Source: Acidobacteriota bacterium (GTDB lineage: Bacteria > Acidobacteriota > Terriglobia > Acidiferrales > UBA7541). From it: a stretch of DNA of 64,000 bases. Numbering within the stretch: position 1 is the stretch's first letter; every line of letters begins with the position of its first letter. Both the position numbers and the translations under genes were made by a program. Shown here piece after piece: positions 20,740-32,819 of this stretch. Location of the stretch: positions 36,906-100,905 of the forward strand of contig JABCZK010000013.1 of assembly GCA_013289695.1 (NCBI GenBank), written 5' to 3'. The notes under the pieces are model-generated. The model had not been told where the DNA came from. It saw only the letters and a list, made by a program, of their open reading frames with translations, and did no database searches.

Positions 20740-21285
20740 CTAACGGCGCCGCCCGCGACGCGATGCGCTTTTCGAACTACCGCTCGTCGCGGCGCCAGAC
20801 TTGCCGGCAATCTTGCGCACCAACTGCGCCATCTCGATCGCCGCCAGCCCTGCCTCGTATCCTTTGTTGCCGGATTTCAGGCCCGCGCGGTCAATCGCCT
20901 GCTCTAGCGTGTCGCAGGTCAGCACGCAAAAAATCAGCGGCACGCCGGTATCAAGCTGCGCGAGTTGGATGCCGCGCGCTGTTTCGGAAACCACCACGTC
21001 GTAGTGCGACGTCTCGCCGCGCAAAACGCAGCCGATGCAAATAATCGAATCGAATCGCCCGCTCGCCGCCAGTTTTTTCGCAACGATGGGAAGTTCAAAT
21101 GATCCGGGAACGCGCACGATCTGAATCTGCGCTTCGGTGGCGCCGGCTTGCTGCAGCGCATCGAGAGCTCCGGCAAGCAGCCTGTCGGTAACAAAATTGT
21201 TGAACTGGCTGGCGGCCACGCCAATTCGCAGCCCCGCCGCACTCAGTCCGCCCCGCACATTCGACGGCTTCAACTTTTCCGCCAT
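20740..21285 (-). CDS. ribH: 6,7-dimethyl-8-ribityllumazine synthase
   Basis: RIGVAASQFN...VPGSFELPIVAKKLA...CIGCVLRGETSHYD. Confidence 0.93.
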   Translation of the reverse strand: MAEKLKPSNVRGGLSAAGLRIGVAASQFNNFVTDRLLAGALDALQQAGATEAQIQIVRVPGSFELPIVAKKLAASGRFDSIICIGCVLRGETSHYDVVVSETARGIQLAQLDTGVPLIFCVLTCDTLEQAIDRAGLKSGNKGYEAGLAAIEMAQLVRKIAGKSGAATSGSSKSASRRGRRR

Positions 21286-21288
21286 TCT

Positions 21289-22071
21289 TTAGCGCCCCTC
21301 GAATTTCGGCGGCCGTTTTTCCAGGAACGCGCGCGTGCCCTCGCGCATGTCCTGCGTCGCGCAGCACAATCCGAAAAGCGTGGCTTCCAGATACAAGCCT
21401 TCTTCCTGCGGCATTTCCATTCCGTGCTCTACGGCTTCCATGGCAAACTTCACGGCCAACGGCGCGTTCGCAATGATTTTCTTGGCTATCGCTTCCGCCG
21501 TAGTCAGTAGTTCGCTGGACTCCACCACGCGATTCACCAGTCCGACGCGCAAGGCTTCTTCCGCCGAAATCATTTCGCCCGTCAGAATCAATTCGTGGGC
21601 CACGCCTTTGCCACACAATCGCGGCAACCGCTGCGAGCCGCCGTAACCGGGAATAATTCCCAGCTTTACTTCCGGCTGTCCCAGTTTCGCGTTGCGGCTG
21701 GCGATGCGCAGCGTGCAAGCCAGAGCCAGCTCGCATCCGCCGCCCAGCGCGAATCCATTGATCGCGGCGATCGCGGGTTTCCCCAGTGTCTCCAGCCGGT
21801 GAATAATTTCCTGGCCGTACAACGTAAATTCCCGGCCGTTCACAGGAGTTTGCTGCGACAGCTCGTTGATGTCCGCTCCGGCGATGAAAGCTTTCTCGCC
21901 CGCGCCGGTGAGTATCAGCACGCGGATCTCGTCGTCCGCGCGCACCGTCTTCAGACAATCACCCAGCTCGTCCATGGTCTTGCGGTTCAGCGCGTTCAGC
22001 ACATTGGGACGGTTGAAGGTGATGCGCGCAATTTTCTCGCTCACCTCGAACAGTAAATTATCGTAAGCCAT
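21289..22071 (-). CDS. enoyl-CoA hydratase/isomerase family
   Basis: ITFNRPNVLNALN; AAINGFALGGGCELALACTLRIAS; PEVKLGIIPGYGGSQRLPRL. Confidence 0.92.
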   Translation of the reverse strand: MAYDNLLFEVSEKIARITFNRPNVLNALNRKTMDELGDCLKTVRADDEIRVLILTGAGEKAFIAGADINELSQQTPVNGREFTLYGQEIIHRLETLGKPAIAAINGFALGGGCELALACTLRIASRNAKLGQPEVKLGIIPGYGGSQRLPRLCGKGVAHELILTGEMISAEEALRVGLVNRVVESSELLTTAEAIAKKIIANAPLAVKFAMEAVEHGMEMPQEEGLYLEATLFGLCCATQDMREGTRAFLEKRPPKFEGR

Positions 22072-22154
22072 ATCTTCCTTGCCGTAAGTTTCCGAATTTC
22101 CGCACTGGTATGGTACCCGAATCGGCCGCGCTTTGCCCCGTTGTGCCACCGCGC

Positions 22155-23342
22155 TCAAGAAACCGATTCGACAATCACCGCGATGCCCTGCCCGCCGCCG
22201 ATACAGGCGCTGGCGACGCCATAGCGCGCGCCGCGCCGCCGCAATTCCAGCAACAGACTAAGGATCAGCCGCGTTCCGGTAGCCGCCAGAGGATGCCCCA
22301 GGGCGATCGCGCCGCCATTTACATTGGTTTTCTCGCGAGTCAGCCCCAGCTTTTTTTCCACGGCCAGGTATTGCGCCGCGAACGCTTCGTTCACTTCCAC
22401 CAGATCCATTTGCTCGAGTTTCAAGCCCGACAGCGCCAGCGCCTTCTGAATTGCCGGCACCGGCCCGATCCCCATGATCTGCGGCGGCACCCCCGCCGTC
22501 GCCCAACCAACGATACGTCCCAGCGGTTTCCAGCCGCGCTCTTTTGCGATTTTCGCGTGCGTCACCACTACCGCCGCCGCGCCGTCCACGATTCCGCTGG
22601 CGTTCCCGGCGGTCACGATGCCGTCCTTGCGAAAAGCCGGCTGCAGCGATTCCAGCACTTCGATGGTTGTTTCCGGACGCCGGTGATCGTCCTCCGTCAC
22701 CATTGTCGTCTTCTTCCCCTTTTTCACTTCCACCGGCACGATCTCTTCCTTGAAATATCCCGCGCGAAATGCCGCTTCCGCGGCCTGCTGGCTGCGCAGT
22801 GCGTATTCATCGGACGCGCGGCGCGTAATTCCCTGCTCGGCCGCCAGATTTTCCGCCGTTTCAGACATGCTGAATCCGCAATACGTGTCGAAGAGCCCGG
22901 ACAGTAGCGAATCTTCCAGCTTGCCTTCGCCCAACCGGAATCCGGCGCGCGCCCCGCGAATCACGTGCGGGCATTGCGACATGTTTTCCATCCCGCCGGC
23001 CAGCACCACGCGCGCTTCGCCGAGCAAAATTCGCTGCGCTGCTTGCGTGATGGATTCCATGCCCGAGCCGCACAGACGATTCACCGTCACCGCCGGCGCT
23101 TCAATCGGCAAACCGGCTTTCAATCCCACGTGACGCGCGCCATACAGCGCGTCGGCACTGGTTTGCATCACGTTTCCGAAAATTACGTGGTCGAAATCCG
23201 CCGGCTCCGTGCCGGCGCGGCGAATCGCTTCTTTGCTGGCGGCCGCGCCGAGTTCAATCGCCGTGGTATTACCGAACGCGCCCATGTAGCGGGCCATCGG
23301 CGTGCGTGCTCCGTGCAAAATCACAGCATCCGTAATGAACAT
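22155..23342 (-). CDS. thiolase (acetyl-CoA C-acetyltransferase)
   Basis: [41 protein letters not shown]. Confidence 0.93.
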   Translation of the reverse strand: MFITDAVILHGARTPMARYMGAFGNTTAIELGAAASKEAIRRAGTEPADFDHVIFGNVMQTSADALYGARHVGLKAGLPIEAPAVTVNRLCGSGMESITQAAQRILLGEARVVLAGGMENMSQCPHVIRGARAGFRLGEGKLEDSLLSGLFDTYCGFSMSETAENLAAEQGITRRASDEYALRSQQAAEAAFRAGYFKEEIVPVEVKKGKKTTMVTEDDHRRPETTIEVLESLQPAFRKDGIVTAGNASGIVDGAAAVVVTHAKIAKERGWKPLGRIVGWATAGVPPQIMGIGPVPAIQKALALSGLKLEQMDLVEVNEAFAAQYLAVEKKLGLTREKTNVNGGAIALGHPLAATGTRLILSLLLELRRRGARYGVASACIGGGQGIAVIVESVS

Positions 23343-23364
23343 TGGTCCTCGGGGTAATTCAGAA

Positions 23365-25965
23365 TTAGGGCGTGGAAAGCGCTACGAGCGTGTCGCCGCC
23401 GCGTTGCCGCGCGTCATCCAGCCCGGCTTCGGCGCGATTGATCCATTCGGTGACGCGATCTTCGGTTTCATCGCCAGGGCGCGAAGAGGCTTCGGCCACG
23501 ACAGCGCTGATCGTCAAATCCGGCGTGCCCCAGGATGGCCGCACCGACGCAGCCAGTTGCCGCAGTTTTTCCCCCAGCGCCCGCGCATTATCGAATGACG
23601 TATCCGGCAGAATAAATGCCAGCGACCAGGCCGTATATTTCACAGCTACATCCGTTTGGCGAATCGCGGATGAAAGAGCGCGCGCCAGTTGTTCGATGTA
23701 ATGATCCACCGCCGCGTCTCCGTGCTGGCGCAGCAGATCGCCGCCGCGGTCCACGTGCACCACGATCAGGGAAATCGCGGTGTTCTGCGCTCGCGCGCGG
23801 TTGGATTCCACCAGCAAGCAGTCAAGGTAGGCTCCGCGATTCAGCAGACCGGTCTTTTCGTCCGCCACTGCGAGCGAACGCACCAGTGAACGCAATCGCG
23901 TGTGATTCACGGACATCACCAATTGGTCGCCCACGGCCTGCAGGAAATAACTTTCGTTCGGCTTCCATTTTCGCCCGCGCGCATCGCCGATCAGCAACGC
24001 CCCGGAAGGCGCCTGCGTTTCCTTATCCGTCAGCATCACGCCCAGGGCCGATTCCAGCCCCAATTCGCGCAAGGACGGCAAGCTCGATGCCTGCAATTCC
24101 ACTCCGCCCATAGAATCGGGCGTCACCTGCGTCACCATTCCCACGATGCTGGAAATTTTTTGCGAGCCTAACGCGGCGAATCCCGGCGCGGCATATTCCG
24201 CCGTTGCTTGCGCCCCTTCTCCCGGAGCGCCCACCGCCACCAGGCAGCGGCTGGCGCGAAGATGCTTCCCGATTTCCGCCGCCGTAGTCACCAGCACTTC
24301 GCGCGGCGTTGGCTGCCGGTACATCAAGCGATTAATTTCCGCGATCGCCGCCAGATCCCGGTGCGTTTCAGCGGCCGTGGGCGCGGACGCGGTTCCGTAG
24401 GCCTCCAGTTGCTGCGCCGGCTGCAGTGGCGGAGCAATTTCCACAGGTGCGGGCGCGGGAGACGCGGGTCGGGGCGCAGGCTTTCGGCCCCCACCCTTCG
24501 GCCACCAGTTCGCGCGTTCGTAGAGTGCGCGCAGGCGCTCGTTGCCGTCTTCTTCGCCGGGAAAAAGCTCTGCGATGCGTTCCAGTCTTTCCACTGCCTT
24601 GCTCTGCAACGAATACTGCAAGAAAATCTCTACCTGCACCACCAGATCTTCCAGCGCCTGTTGCGCGCGCTCTTCCTCGGGCATCGCACCGGAGTTTTCC
24701 GATAGCTCGCGTCCCGCGCCGGTAAAACCTTCGGTGCGCGTCGATACCGTCGCCGCCTTCGCCGCGCGCGCCATAATATTCTGCAGAAAGCCTGGATCAG
24801 CTTTGCCTTCCAATTTTGCGATACGCTCGTGATTCCGGTAATCGTATGGATCAATATCCACCAGCCGGTCGAGCGTTTCGCAGGCTTCTTTCAGCCGGCC
24901 CGCGCCCAGATACAAATCAAACAGACTCAATAGCGAATCGAAATATTTCGTCTCGCGGTTCAGTTCCTCGTACAGCTTAGCCACCACTTCGGCCAGCGGC
25001 AGCGACTGCGGATAGCTCGTCACCAGCCGGTCCAAGTTGGCCGCTAGCTCCACTTCCCGGCGCAGCGAGCGCATGGTTTCTTTCGTCTGCACCAGCAGCG
25101 CCGCTGCTTTGGGGTCCTGGCCCGCGCGGATATAGGCGGCAGCCAATTCGAATAATTTTACGAAGCCTTCCGGCTTTATCGAGTAATAGGCCTGGAACAC
25201 GTCCCGCGCGGCGTCCAGGTTCCCGTAGCGCAGTAGCGCTTCGCCATATAGCGCCTGAAAAGCAGCATCGGGCTCGGTCGCAGCGAAGGGCTTGAGCAGC
25301 ATCACCGCGCCTTCGGCGTCGCCCTTCCGCAGCTTTGCTTCCGCAAATAGCAGCGCGCCAACCCGGTCCTGCGGCGCCAGCAGCTGTGCCCGCCCGAAAT
25401 ATTCCAGTGCCTGGTCCAGCGCGCCCACCGACAGCGTCAATTGCCCCGCCCGCACGTAACTGCGCGCCGCCATGTCCGCGTGGCGCAGCTTCTCCGCCAT
25501 TTCAGCCAGGACGATATGCCGCTGCGGATTTTCCGGATCCAGCACCGCCATGCTTTCGTAGCAGGCCAGCGCTTCGATGCTGCGTTGTTCCTTGGCGTAA
25601 ACTTCCGCGGCATTTCCGAATTGTTCGATGGCTTCCAAAGTGCGGTTTTGTTTCTGCAGCAAGGTTGCAAAACGCATCAAACGGTCAACGGGCTGCGGAA
25701 ACGTGCGCAGAAAACGAATGAATACCGCGGAAGCCTTGGCGCCATCGCCGGTTTCGACCAGGCGGTCGAACTGAATGCCGTAGTATTCGGCGGCTCGCTC
25801 CGGCTCGTTCAAGCGCGTATAAATGTCGGCCAGTGACTGCAGCGCTTCGTGATGCGCGGGAGCTTCTTCGAGCACCGCCTGGTACTCGCTGACGGCTTCG
25901 CGAAGCTTGTTCTTCTCCAGGCTCTTGCGCGCCCGGTCGAGATGTTTGTTAATGTCCTGTGCCAT
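23365..25965 (-). CDS. TPR + GAF-like + degenerate GGDEF protein (866 aa)
   Basis: Multiple TPR-like helices, middle GAF-like segment, C-terminal DEKTGLLNRGAYL GGDEF-fold entry with KYTAWSLAFILP at the GGDEF position. Confidence 0.75.
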   Translation of the reverse strand: MAQDINKHLDRARKSLEKNKLREAVSEYQAVLEEAPAHHEALQSLADIYTRLNEPERAAEYYGIQFDRLVETGDGAKASAVFIRFLRTFPQPVDRLMRFATLLQKQNRTLEAIEQFGNAAEVYAKEQRSIEALACYESMAVLDPENPQRHIVLAEMAEKLRHADMAARSYVRAGQLTLSVGALDQALEYFGRAQLLAPQDRVGALLFAEAKLRKGDAEGAVMLLKPFAATEPDAAFQALYGEALLRYGNLDAARDVFQAYYSIKPEGFVKLFELAAAYIRAGQDPKAAALLVQTKETMRSLRREVELAANLDRLVTSYPQSLPLAEVVAKLYEELNRETKYFDSLLSLFDLYLGAGRLKEACETLDRLVDIDPYDYRNHERIAKLEGKADPGFLQNIMARAAKAATVSTRTEGFTGAGRELSENSGAMPEEERAQQALEDLVVQVEIFLQYSLQSKAVERLERIAELFPGEEDGNERLRALYERANWWPKGGGRKPAPRPASPAPAPVEIAPPLQPAQQLEAYGTASAPTAAETHRDLAAIAEINRLMYRQPTPREVLVTTAAEIGKHLRASRCLVAVGAPGEGAQATAEYAAPGFAALGSQKISSIVGMVTQVTPDSMGGVELQASSLPSLRELGLESALGVMLTDKETQAPSGALLIGDARGRKWKPNESYFLQAVGDQLVMSVNHTRLRSLVRSLAVADEKTGLLNRGAYLDCLLVESNRARAQNTAISLIVVHVDRGGDLLRQHGDAAVDHYIEQLARALSSAIRQTDVAVKYTAWSLAFILPDTSFDNARALGEKLRQLAASVRPSWGTPDLTISAVVAEASSRPGDETEDRVTEWINRAEAGLDDARQRGGDTLVALSTP

Positions 25966-26225
25966 GGGAAACGGCGCGTTCCTCGGGTTTTGCGGGCTTG
26001 CTGGGGAAGTCCGCCCGCGAGCTCTGCCGCGACATCGTCACGGGTCCCGATTTTTTCGCGCGGGTCGAACTTCCACTATATACCGGACGCCAACCCGCCC
26101 CCAAAACGAATTCAGCCCAGCGTGCTCAGAAGCACCACAAAAGACGGAGATTCGGAGCGGACCGATCGAGGGTTCACCAGATGGGTACATCCGGTCGGAG
26201 AGCCGCCACGGGGACTGCCTTATGC

Positions 26226-27257
26226 TTACGCCCGCGCACCCGCGCGTGCCTGGCTCGGTAATTCCTTCACCTTTTCGCGCATGGATTTCAGCGACAGCCC
26301 GCTGCGCACCAGGCCTGCAAATCCCAGGAAAATAAACGGAATGGTCAGCGCCAGGAACGCGAAAAACGAAAAACTTGTCGCCGTCGTCTTTTCCACCTGA
26401 AACACGCTCAACCCCAGCACGCAGAAAAACTGATAAGACCCCACGTTGGCTGGCGCGTTCGGCAGCGACACGCCCAAGTTGATGATCAGAAGCACCACGA
26501 TCGCCGCCAGAAACGGCAGCTGCAATCCGTAGGCCTTCATCATCGCCCACAGCCCCAGCACCTGGCAGGCCGGCATCAGCAGCGATGCGAACACCGCCGC
26601 ATAAAAAGTCGGCGCTGTGCCCATGGCGTGCAAACCCAGCAGCGCGCGCATCAATTTTCCAGGCAGACGCCGCTGTCCGGAGTAGCAATCAGGATCCTGT
26701 GAAAGTTTTACTTCCAGGTAGTAGATGACGATCACCACGACCCCCAGCAACACCAGGGTGATGATTCCCAGCGTATCGGCCACCCTGCGGAACCGCTGCG
26801 GCAAATCCACCAGCAGTGAAACCACCGCCAGCGACGCCGTCGCAATCACCAGATCCACCAGCCGCTCGACGCCCACCGATCCCAGCACTCGTCCGAGCCT
26901 GATGTCCTCGGCATCCGACACGATGTAGCTGCGCAGCAATTCGCCCGGCCGCAGCGGAAACACCAGGTTGGCGAACAGTCCCGCGTATACCGCGCGGATC
27001 GTGTGCGTCAGCTTCACTTTCCCGAACGGGCTGAGCAGCCATTTCCAGCGCAACGCCTGCACTCCGTAGCTCAGCACGTCGAAGCCCATGCCGATCGCCA
27101 CCCACTTCCAATCCACGCGAGACAGCTCGCGCACCGCTTGCATGAAATGAAAATCGTGCAGCACCCAAATCAGGCAGGCGGTCGCCAGCGTATAGCCGAG
27201 AATCCTCAGCACTCTGGACTTTTTTTGTACGACGACGATCTGGGCCGTGGTGTTCAA
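26226..27257 (-). CDS. lysylphosphatidylglycerol synthase TM region / UPF0104 flippase-like membrane protein
   Basis: VFPLRPGELLRSYIVSDAEDIRLGRVLGSVGVERLVD; multi-TM. Confidence 0.85.
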   Translation of the reverse strand: MNTTAQIVVVQKKSRVLRILGYTLATACLIWVLHDFHFMQAVRELSRVDWKWVAIGMGFDVLSYGVQALRWKWLLSPFGKVKLTHTIRAVYAGLFANLVFPLRPGELLRSYIVSDAEDIRLGRVLGSVGVERLVDLVIATASLAVVSLLVDLPQRFRRVADTLGIITLVLLGVVVIVIYYLEVKLSQDPDCYSGQRRLPGKLMRALLGLHAMGTAPTFYAAVFASLLMPACQVLGLWAMMKAYGLQLPFLAAIVVLLIINLGVSLPNAPANVGSYQFFCVLGLSVFQVEKTTATSFSFFAFLALTIPFIFLGFAGLVRSGLSLKSMREKVKELPSQARAGARA

Positions 27258-27670
27258 TGAGCAGCTTCCGCCGCGCGTGTGTAGTGGAACTTGAAGTGTC
27301 GTTGCATCTGCAGATTCAACCGCAAATCTCCCGTCGCGGCCGTTTTTCGGCCGCCTGTTGACTCAAATGGCAAGATCTGGCAACCGCTAAACCGGCTACA
27401 GCCTACGATATCAGCTTTCCACAGGCAATCCGAGACTACCGGCGAAGGTGCTGGTACATCACCGGCCCGGGCGACCCCGGTCAGGGCAGCCGCCGACCCC
27501 GTCGCACGTCTTTCACTTTCAACCCTAAGCCTCGCGCTGAACTCCTGATTTCCGCTTTCCAATTTCGATTTTCCGTCTTTGTGTGGCAAACTCGATGGTT
27601 TGAAGGGCGCGACGCCCGCGCGCAGAGCGAGCTTCGCTCCAGCCTGCGCCGCGCGCTCGCACAGAGAGAC

Positions 27671-29485
27671 ATGGATCCCCAGTACATCCGCAATTTCTGC
27701 ATCATCGCGCACATTGACCACGGCAAATCCACGCTGGCCGACCGCTTGCTGGAACTTACCGGCGCGCTCACCCAACGCGAAATGCATTCGCAGGTGCTCG
27801 ATTCCATGGACCTCGAGCGCGAACGCGGCATCACCATCAAAGCCAAAAGCATTCGCCTGCATTACACCGCGCGCGACGGCCACGAATACCGCCTGAACCT
27901 GATTGATACCCCCGGCCACGTGGATTTTTCCTACGAAGTTTCCCGCGCGCTTTCCGCCTGCGAAGGCGCGCTGCTCGTCGTGGACGCGAGCCAGGGCGTC
28001 GAAGCGCAAACTGTGGCGAACGCCTTCCTCGCCTCACGCCACAATCTCACCATTATCCCGGTGATTAATAAAATTGACTTGCCCGCCGCGCGCATTGATT
28101 TCGCGAAGGAGCAAATCGAAAACGTTCTGGCGATTCCCGCCGATGAAGCTCTGCCCATCAGCGCAAAAAGCGGTCTGGGTGTCGAAGAAGTTCTGGAAGC
28201 CATCGTGCGCCTGGTTCCTGCGCCGAAAGGTTCTGAAGACGCGCCTCTGCGCGCGCTGATTTTCGATTCCTGGTTTGATTCCTATCGCGGCGCTGTGGTG
28301 CTGGTGCGCGTGATGGAAGGCCGCCTCACGCCGCACATGAAGATTCGGCTCACGTCAAGCAACGAAGTCTACGAGGTGGAAAATCTCGGCGTGCTTACGC
28401 CGAAACCGGTTGTGCTGCAGGAACTCGCCGCGGGAGACGTCGGCTTCATCATCGCCAACATAAAACGCGTGGCCGATGCGCGTGTGGGTGACACTGTCGT
28501 CGAAGACGGCCATCCCGAGCCGCCTCTGCCCGGTTTCGAAGCCATCAAGCCGATGGTCTTCGCCGGGCTTTTCCCGGTAAACGCCAGCGATTACGAAATG
28601 CTGCGCGACGCCCTGGGGAAATTGCAGCTCAACGACGCCGCGTTCTTCTACGAGCCGGAAAATTCCGTCGCCCTCGGGTTCGGCTTTCGCTGCGGCTTTC
28701 TCGGCCTGTTGCACATGGAAATCGTCCAGGAACGCCTCGAGCGCGAATTCAATATCGGCCTGATCACCACCGCGCCCAGCGTGCAATACCGCATCACCAC
28801 CACCGCGAACGAAGTGATGGAAGTGGATAACCCCACCAAATTTCCGCCGCCCGCTTCGATTCAGAAAATCGAAGAGCCCATGCTCACCTCCATGATCATC
28901 ACTTCGGAAGAATCCGTCGGCGGCGTGCTGCAACTGTGCGAAGAGAAACGGGGCGCGCAAAAGAAGTTCGAATACCTTTCGCCCACGCGCATCATGCTCA
29001 CTTACGAAATGCCGCTCAACGAAATCGTTCTCGATTTTTACGACCGCCTGAAAAGCGTTTCGCGCGGCTACGCTTCGCTCGACTATCATTTGTCCGGCTA
29101 TCACGAATCGGACCTGGTGAAGCTTGACGTGCTCGTGGGCGGCGAGCCAGTGGACGCGCTCACCGTGATCTGCCACCGCGACCAATCCTACGAACGCGGC
29201 CGCGACCTAGTCTCGCGCTTGCGCAAACTCATCCCGCGCCAGATGTTCGAAATCGCCATACAGGCCGCCATCGGCAGCCGCGTCATCGCCCGCGAAACGA
29301 TCAGCCCCATCCGCAAAAACGTGATCGCCAAATGCTACGGCGGCGACATTTCCCGCAAACGCAAACTCCTCGAAAAACAAAAAGAAGGCAAAAAACGCAT
29401 GAAACGCGTCGGCCGCGTGGACATCCCCCAGGAAGCCTTCCTCGCAGTTTTAAAGGTTTCCGGCGGTGCTGCGGACGAGGAGTGA
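27671..29485 (+). CDS. lepA: elongation factor 4 (LepA)
   Basis: [31 protein letters not shown]...[14 protein letters not shown]...[24 protein letters not shown]. Confidence 0.96.
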   Translation: MDPQYIRNFCIIAHIDHGKSTLADRLLELTGALTQREMHSQVLDSMDLERERGITIKAKSIRLHYTARDGHEYRLNLIDTPGHVDFSYEVSRALSACEGALLVVDASQGVEAQTVANAFLASRHNLTIIPVINKIDLPAARIDFAKEQIENVLAIPADEALPISAKSGLGVEEVLEAIVRLVPAPKGSEDAPLRALIFDSWFDSYRGAVVLVRVMEGRLTPHMKIRLTSSNEVYEVENLGVLTPKPVVLQELAAGDVGFIIANIKRVADARVGDTVVEDGHPEPPLPGFEAIKPMVFAGLFPVNASDYEMLRDALGKLQLNDAAFFYEPENSVALGFGFRCGFLGLLHMEIVQERLEREFNIGLITTAPSVQYRITTTANEVMEVDNPTKFPPPASIQKIEEPMLTSMIITSEESVGGVLQLCEEKRGAQKKFEYLSPTRIMLTYEMPLNEIVLDFYDRLKSVSRGYASLDYHLSGYHESDLVKLDVLVGGEPVDALTVICHRDQSYERGRDLVSRLRKLIPRQMFEIAIQAAIGSRVIARETISPIRKNVIAKCYGGDISRKRKLLEKQKEGKKRMKRVGRVDIPQEAFLAVLKVSGGAADEE

Positions 29486-29542
29486 GATATCAGAGTCGCA
29501 CCTCTGCGAACGATCCTGACTATCACCGCGCTGCTGGCTGCG

Positions 29543-30349
29543 GTGGAGAGCGGCAACGGTGCGTGGTCCGCTCCTCAAGAGGATCCAAGCGCACAGCGCG
29601 CGGAAGCGAGAAGGCGGCTATACGACGGAGTCCAGGCTTTTAAAGATGGACAAATTGATCAGGCTGTTACCGATTTCCAGGACTCCAAGGATCTCGATCC
29701 CTCGCTTGTGAATGCTCGGCTCTATCTGGCGACGGCGCTCTCTGCGCTATATATTCCAGGAAACACCTCTGCCGAAAACGCCCAGCACGGCAACCAAGCG
29801 CTTCAGGAATTCAAGGACATTCTGGAAGCGCACCCCGACAATCTGTCAGCGATCGATGGCGCTGGCTCAATTCTATACAATTTAGCAGGCACGCCATTTG
29901 ACCCGGAGAAGATGGAAAAGTCGAAGGCTTATCATCAGAAACACAGCGAACTGAGACCGGGGGATCCCGAGCCGTATTATTGGGTCGGCGTCATCGACTG
30001 GTCTTTAGCATTCCGCGGCAATCGCGAAATGCGCGAGGATTTCAACAGGATCGCAAAAAAGCCCGTCAAGAATACGGATCCGACGCCTCCTACACTCGCC
30101 GCGCAGTTTCGGCACAGATATGGCGGGATCGTCGACGAAGGAATTGCAAATTTGAAGAAAGCGATGGACCTTCGTCCCGATTACGACGATGCAATGGCGT
30201 ATCTCAATCTTCTCTATCGCCAGAAGGCAGACACGGAAGTGACGCTTGACGAGCAGAAACTTGACATAAGAATCGCCGACGACTTGGTTGATCAGGTGAA
30301 AGCTATCAAGGCGAGAAAAATGAATCCGTCCCAAAGCTCTCAGCAATGA
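29543..30349 (+). CDS. TPR-containing, probably exported protein
   Basis: TPR-like repeats (YDGVQAFKDGQIDQAVTDFQDSKDLDPS; DEGIANLKKAMDLRPDYDDAMAYLNLLYR); hydrophobic stretch in frame just upstream suggests a signal peptide; start uncertain. Confidence 0.65.
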   Translation: MESGNGAWSAPQEDPSAQRAEARRRLYDGVQAFKDGQIDQAVTDFQDSKDLDPSLVNARLYLATALSALYIPGNTSAENAQHGNQALQEFKDILEAHPDNLSAIDGAGSILYNLAGTPFDPEKMEKSKAYHQKHSELRPGDPEPYYWVGVIDWSLAFRGNREMREDFNRIAKKPVKNTDPTPPTLAAQFRHRYGGIVDEGIANLKKAMDLRPDYDDAMAYLNLLYRQKADTEVTLDEQKLDIRIADDLVDQVKAIKARKMNPSQSSQQ

Positions 30350-30354
30350 ATTCG

Positions 30355-31854
30355 TCAGGCGTTTTTCTTGGTGCGGACGGTAGCACCAACTTCACCGCGC
30401 GCCACTCGCACTGAAATATCTTCGCCTAACGCCACCTGATCGGGTGAACGCAGCACCTTTCCCGCTGCGTCATACGCAATCGCGTAGCCGCGCTCCAGAA
30501 TCTTCAGTGGGCTGCGCTCATCGAGCGTTAGCGCGGCAGATTGCAATAATCGTCGCTTCGCGATCAGTACGCGATCAATGCGTACCTGCAGGTCGGTGGA
30601 ATCCCGTTCCAATCTCCGCCGCAAATGGCCGACCCGCGCACGCAAATCGAGCGCCGCAAACCGCACTTGCGCGATCGCGAATCCGCGCCGTTTGCGCGCC
30701 ACGACGCGCTCCAGCGCAGCCCGCAGCAAACCGTGCTGCTGCTCGATGCGCCGCGCCAGCACGGCCGCGCGCCCGCGCAGATCGAACGATGCAATATGCG
30801 CGTTCGCCTCCGTCAGCCGCTGCCGAGCCATCGCCAAACGCAGCCGCAAACCAATCGCCAGCGAGTTCGCCATTTCATCCAGCTGCTGCCGCCGGTTGCG
30901 CAACACCAGCTCCAGCTGCCGGAATCCGCGATGCGTCTGCAAATCGCGCACGCGATGCCGCCACTGCGAAAGCCGGTAGCGCATGTGGTGCGCAATTTGC
31001 CGCTGATATTCCGCGATGTGCCGCTCGAATTCCTCTCGCGACTTCACCACGATTTCCGCGGCCGCCGAAGGAGTAGGCGCGCGCAAATCCGCCACAAAAT
31101 CCGCAATCGTGAAATCCGTTTCGTGCCCCACACCCGTAATCACCGGAATCAGCGACGCGAAAATCGCCCGCGCCAGAATTTCCTCGTTGAACGCCCACAA
31201 ATCTTCCAGCGACCCGCCGCCGCGCGTCAGAATCAGCACATCCACTGTTTTCGCCTGGTTGAAATACCGCAGCGCCTCCACGATTTCCGCCGCTGCTCCC
31301 GCACCCTGCACCTTAACCGGATACAGGCTCACTTGTGCGTTGGGAAATCGGCGCTTCAGCACGCGCAGAACGTCGCGAATGGCCGCGCCGGTCGGGGACG
31401 TCACCACCCCGATGCAGCGCGGAAGCACCGGCAGCGGTTTCTTGCGCGCCGCAGCGAATAATCCTTCTCGTTCCAGCTTCTTCTTGAGCTCCTCGAACGC
31501 CAGCTGCAACGCGCCTAATCCCACCGGCTCGATTAGCGTCACGTAAATCTGATATTCGCCGCGCGCGTCATACACGCTCAGCGCGCCGCGCACGGTGATG
31601 TGCAGCCCATCCTCCGGCTTGAATTTCATCCCGCGCATCTGGTCGCGGAAACACACGCAGCGAATTTGCGACTTCGCATCCTTCAGCGTGAAATAACAAT
31701 GCCCGGACTGCGCCAGGTGGCAGTTCGAAACCTCGCCCTCCACCCACACCTCTGGCAGCGCCGACTCCAACAGCTCGCGGATGCGTGCCGTCAGCTCGCT
31801 GACCTTCCACATCCGCCGCTCCGGCATCAGATTGAATAGTGAAGTCTGGCTCAT
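30355..31854 (-). CDS. xseA: exodeoxyribonuclease VII large subunit
   Basis: [68 protein letters not shown]. Confidence 0.95.
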   Translation of the reverse strand: MSQTSLFNLMPERRMWKVSELTARIRELLESALPEVWVEGEVSNCHLAQSGHCYFTLKDAKSQIRCVCFRDQMRGMKFKPEDGLHITVRGALSVYDARGEYQIYVTLIEPVGLGALQLAFEELKKKLEREGLFAAARKKPLPVLPRCIGVVTSPTGAAIRDVLRVLKRRFPNAQVSLYPVKVQGAGAAAEIVEALRYFNQAKTVDVLILTRGGGSLEDLWAFNEEILARAIFASLIPVITGVGHETDFTIADFVADLRAPTPSAAAEIVVKSREEFERHIAEYQRQIAHHMRYRLSQWRHRVRDLQTHRGFRQLELVLRNRRQQLDEMANSLAIGLRLRLAMARQRLTEANAHIASFDLRGRAAVLARRIEQQHGLLRAALERVVARKRRGFAIAQVRFAALDLRARVGHLRRRLERDSTDLQVRIDRVLIAKRRLLQSAALTLDERSPLKILERGYAIAYDAAGKVLRSPDQVALGEDISVRVARGEVGATVRTKKNA

Positions 31855-31858
31855 GTCT

Positions 31859-32092
31859 CTATCTGCGGAAATGATTCACAACCCACAGGAGCAAACTCAA
31901 GACCACGCTCAACAGAACGCAAGTCATCACCGGAAAATACAAACTTCCACTGCGCCCCCGATACACAATATCGCCCGGCAAACGTCCCAGCCGAAACGGC
32001 AGTCTTCCGCTGAAGAGGAGCAGCGCGCCCACACCGGCCAACACGATTCCCAGCACAAGCAGAAGCTTTCCGGTTTCGCGTAATGCATCCAT
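31859..32092 (-). CDS. DUF2905-like small membrane protein
   Basis: [55 protein letters not shown]. Confidence 0.85.
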   Translation of the reverse strand: MDALRETGKLLLVLGIVLAGVGALLLFSGRLPFRLGRLPGDIVYRGRSGSLYFPVMTCVLLSVVLSLLLWVVNHFRR

Positions 32093-32341
32093 GGCAGCGC
32101 GCGCAGCGCTCCATTCTACTCCGAACGATTGATCAGGCGCCGCTGTTGCGCGCAAACGTAATTTCACACACAAGCATCTCGCCAGAGAAGACCCGAGAGG
32201 AGCACCACCGACGAGAAAAGTAATCCTGCTGCTCTGCGCCGCCGCTGGCTGCGCCCCAGCTGGTCGCGATTTCAACACCGAGTCGGCCTGGTAGGGGCGG
32301 TTCGTGAACCGCCTGCCTAAATCGCGGCGCGCCCAATCAGC

Positions 32342-32761
32342 CTAGACTAGCTCCGAACCAGAAAAGAAATAGCCAATTTCGTACGCGGCGGTATCCTGCG
32401 CATCCGATCCGTGCGTGCAATTAAACTGAATGCTCTCGCCCAACTCCTTGCGTATGGTGCCGGCAGCGGCCTTCGCCGGATCCGTCGCGCCCATCGTCTC
32501 GCGCCATTTCGCAATCCCATTTTCAGCCTCAAGCACCATCACCACCGTCTTGCCCGAGCTCATGAAATCCGTCAGCTCGCCGAAAAATCCCCGGTCGCGA
32601 TGCACCGCGTAAAATCCCTCGGCCTGCTTCTTCGTCAAACGCAGCGACTTGATCGCGATGATCTTGAATTTCGCCGCATGCACGCGGCTAAGGATGTCGG
32701 CGGTAAGCCCACGCCCCACTGCGTCCGGCTTAACAATTGCCAAAGTTCTCTCGACGGCCAT
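32342..32761 (-). CDS. ndk: nucleoside diphosphate kinase
   Basis: ERTLAIVKPDAVGRGL; NCTHGSDAQDTAAYEIGYFF. Confidence 0.96.
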   Translation of the reverse strand: MAVERTLAIVKPDAVGRGLTADILSRVHAAKFKIIAIKSLRLTKKQAEGFYAVHRDRGFFGELTDFMSSGKTVVMVLEAENGIAKWRETMGATDPAKAAAGTIRKELGESIQFNCTHGSDAQDTAAYEIGYFFSGSELV

Positions 32762-32819
32762 TCGCTTGATCTCCCAAAATTAAAATGATGCGCGCACTCG
32801 CAACACGCTACGCGACGCC

